Shown: one piece after another, positions 5,202-5,208 of the stretch | Layout of the letters: each line of letters starts with the position of its first letter | Position numbering within the stretch: the first letter of the stretch is position 1 | From: an uncultured Micrococcaceae bacterium | GTDB taxonomy: Bacteria; Actinomycetota; Actinomycetes; Actinomycetales; Micrococcaceae | Assembly: GCA_937896705.1 (NCBI GenBank) | Contig: CALBOC010000329.1 | Coordinates: 1 to 5,208, forward strand | Length of the DNA stretch: 5,208 nucleotides | Direction: 5' to 3' | The notes under the pieces: generated by a model | The model's database searches: none | Told to the model about the DNA's origin: nothing | What the model saw: the letters and a program-made list of their open reading frames with translations, nothing else | Position numbers and translations under genes: made by a program

Positions 5202-5208
5202 CGTTTGG

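Overview
The window looks like chromosomal DNA from a high-GC Gram-positive bacterium (Actinobacteria). Reasons: G+C of roughly 60% judged by eye, GTG starts, alanine- and valine-rich proteins, a TTGTCCACA-type DnaA box, and a selenocysteine tRNA followed directly by selA and selB. I cannot name a genus. All convincing genes lie on the minus strand, so transcription runs from high to low coordinates.

Right half, 5208 down to 1949: a compact selenocysteine module. It begins with the gene for tRNA-Sec (anticodon UCA, 5089-5184), followed 42 nt later by selA (5046-3733). SelA converts Ser-tRNA-Sec to Sec-tRNA-Sec. selB (3736-1949) overlaps selA by 4 nt and encodes the dedicated elongation factor that brings Sec-tRNA-Sec to UGA codons carrying a SECIS element. 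No terminator is visible between tRNA and selA, so the three probably form one transcript. selD (selenophosphate synthetase) and any selenoprotein gene are not in the window.

Left half, 1873 down to 244: a two-gene catabolic unit. An HpaH-type 2-oxohept-4-ene-1,7-dioate hydratase (1873-1088) is followed by an HpaI-type 4-hydroxy-2-oxoheptanedioate aldolase (1056-244). Together they form the last two steps of the homoprotocatechuate meta-cleavage route, giving pyruvate and succinate semialdehyde. The 75-bp gap before hpaH carries a perfect 12-bp palindrome, ATCGTATACGAT, probably an operator.

Far left, 1-243: non-coding except for a possible gene start at 32 running out of the window on the minus strand. 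It has an actinobacterial-style -10 box placed for leaderless translation. The spacer holds two consensus DnaA boxes in the same orientation, 30 bp apart, flanking a perfect hairpin. This is the least explained sequence in the window.

The protein-coding genes are conventional family members with their key residues intact. The points worth a second look are the tRNA-Sec folding irregularities, the DnaA-box pair, the palindromic operator, and the unusual G4 motif of SelB.
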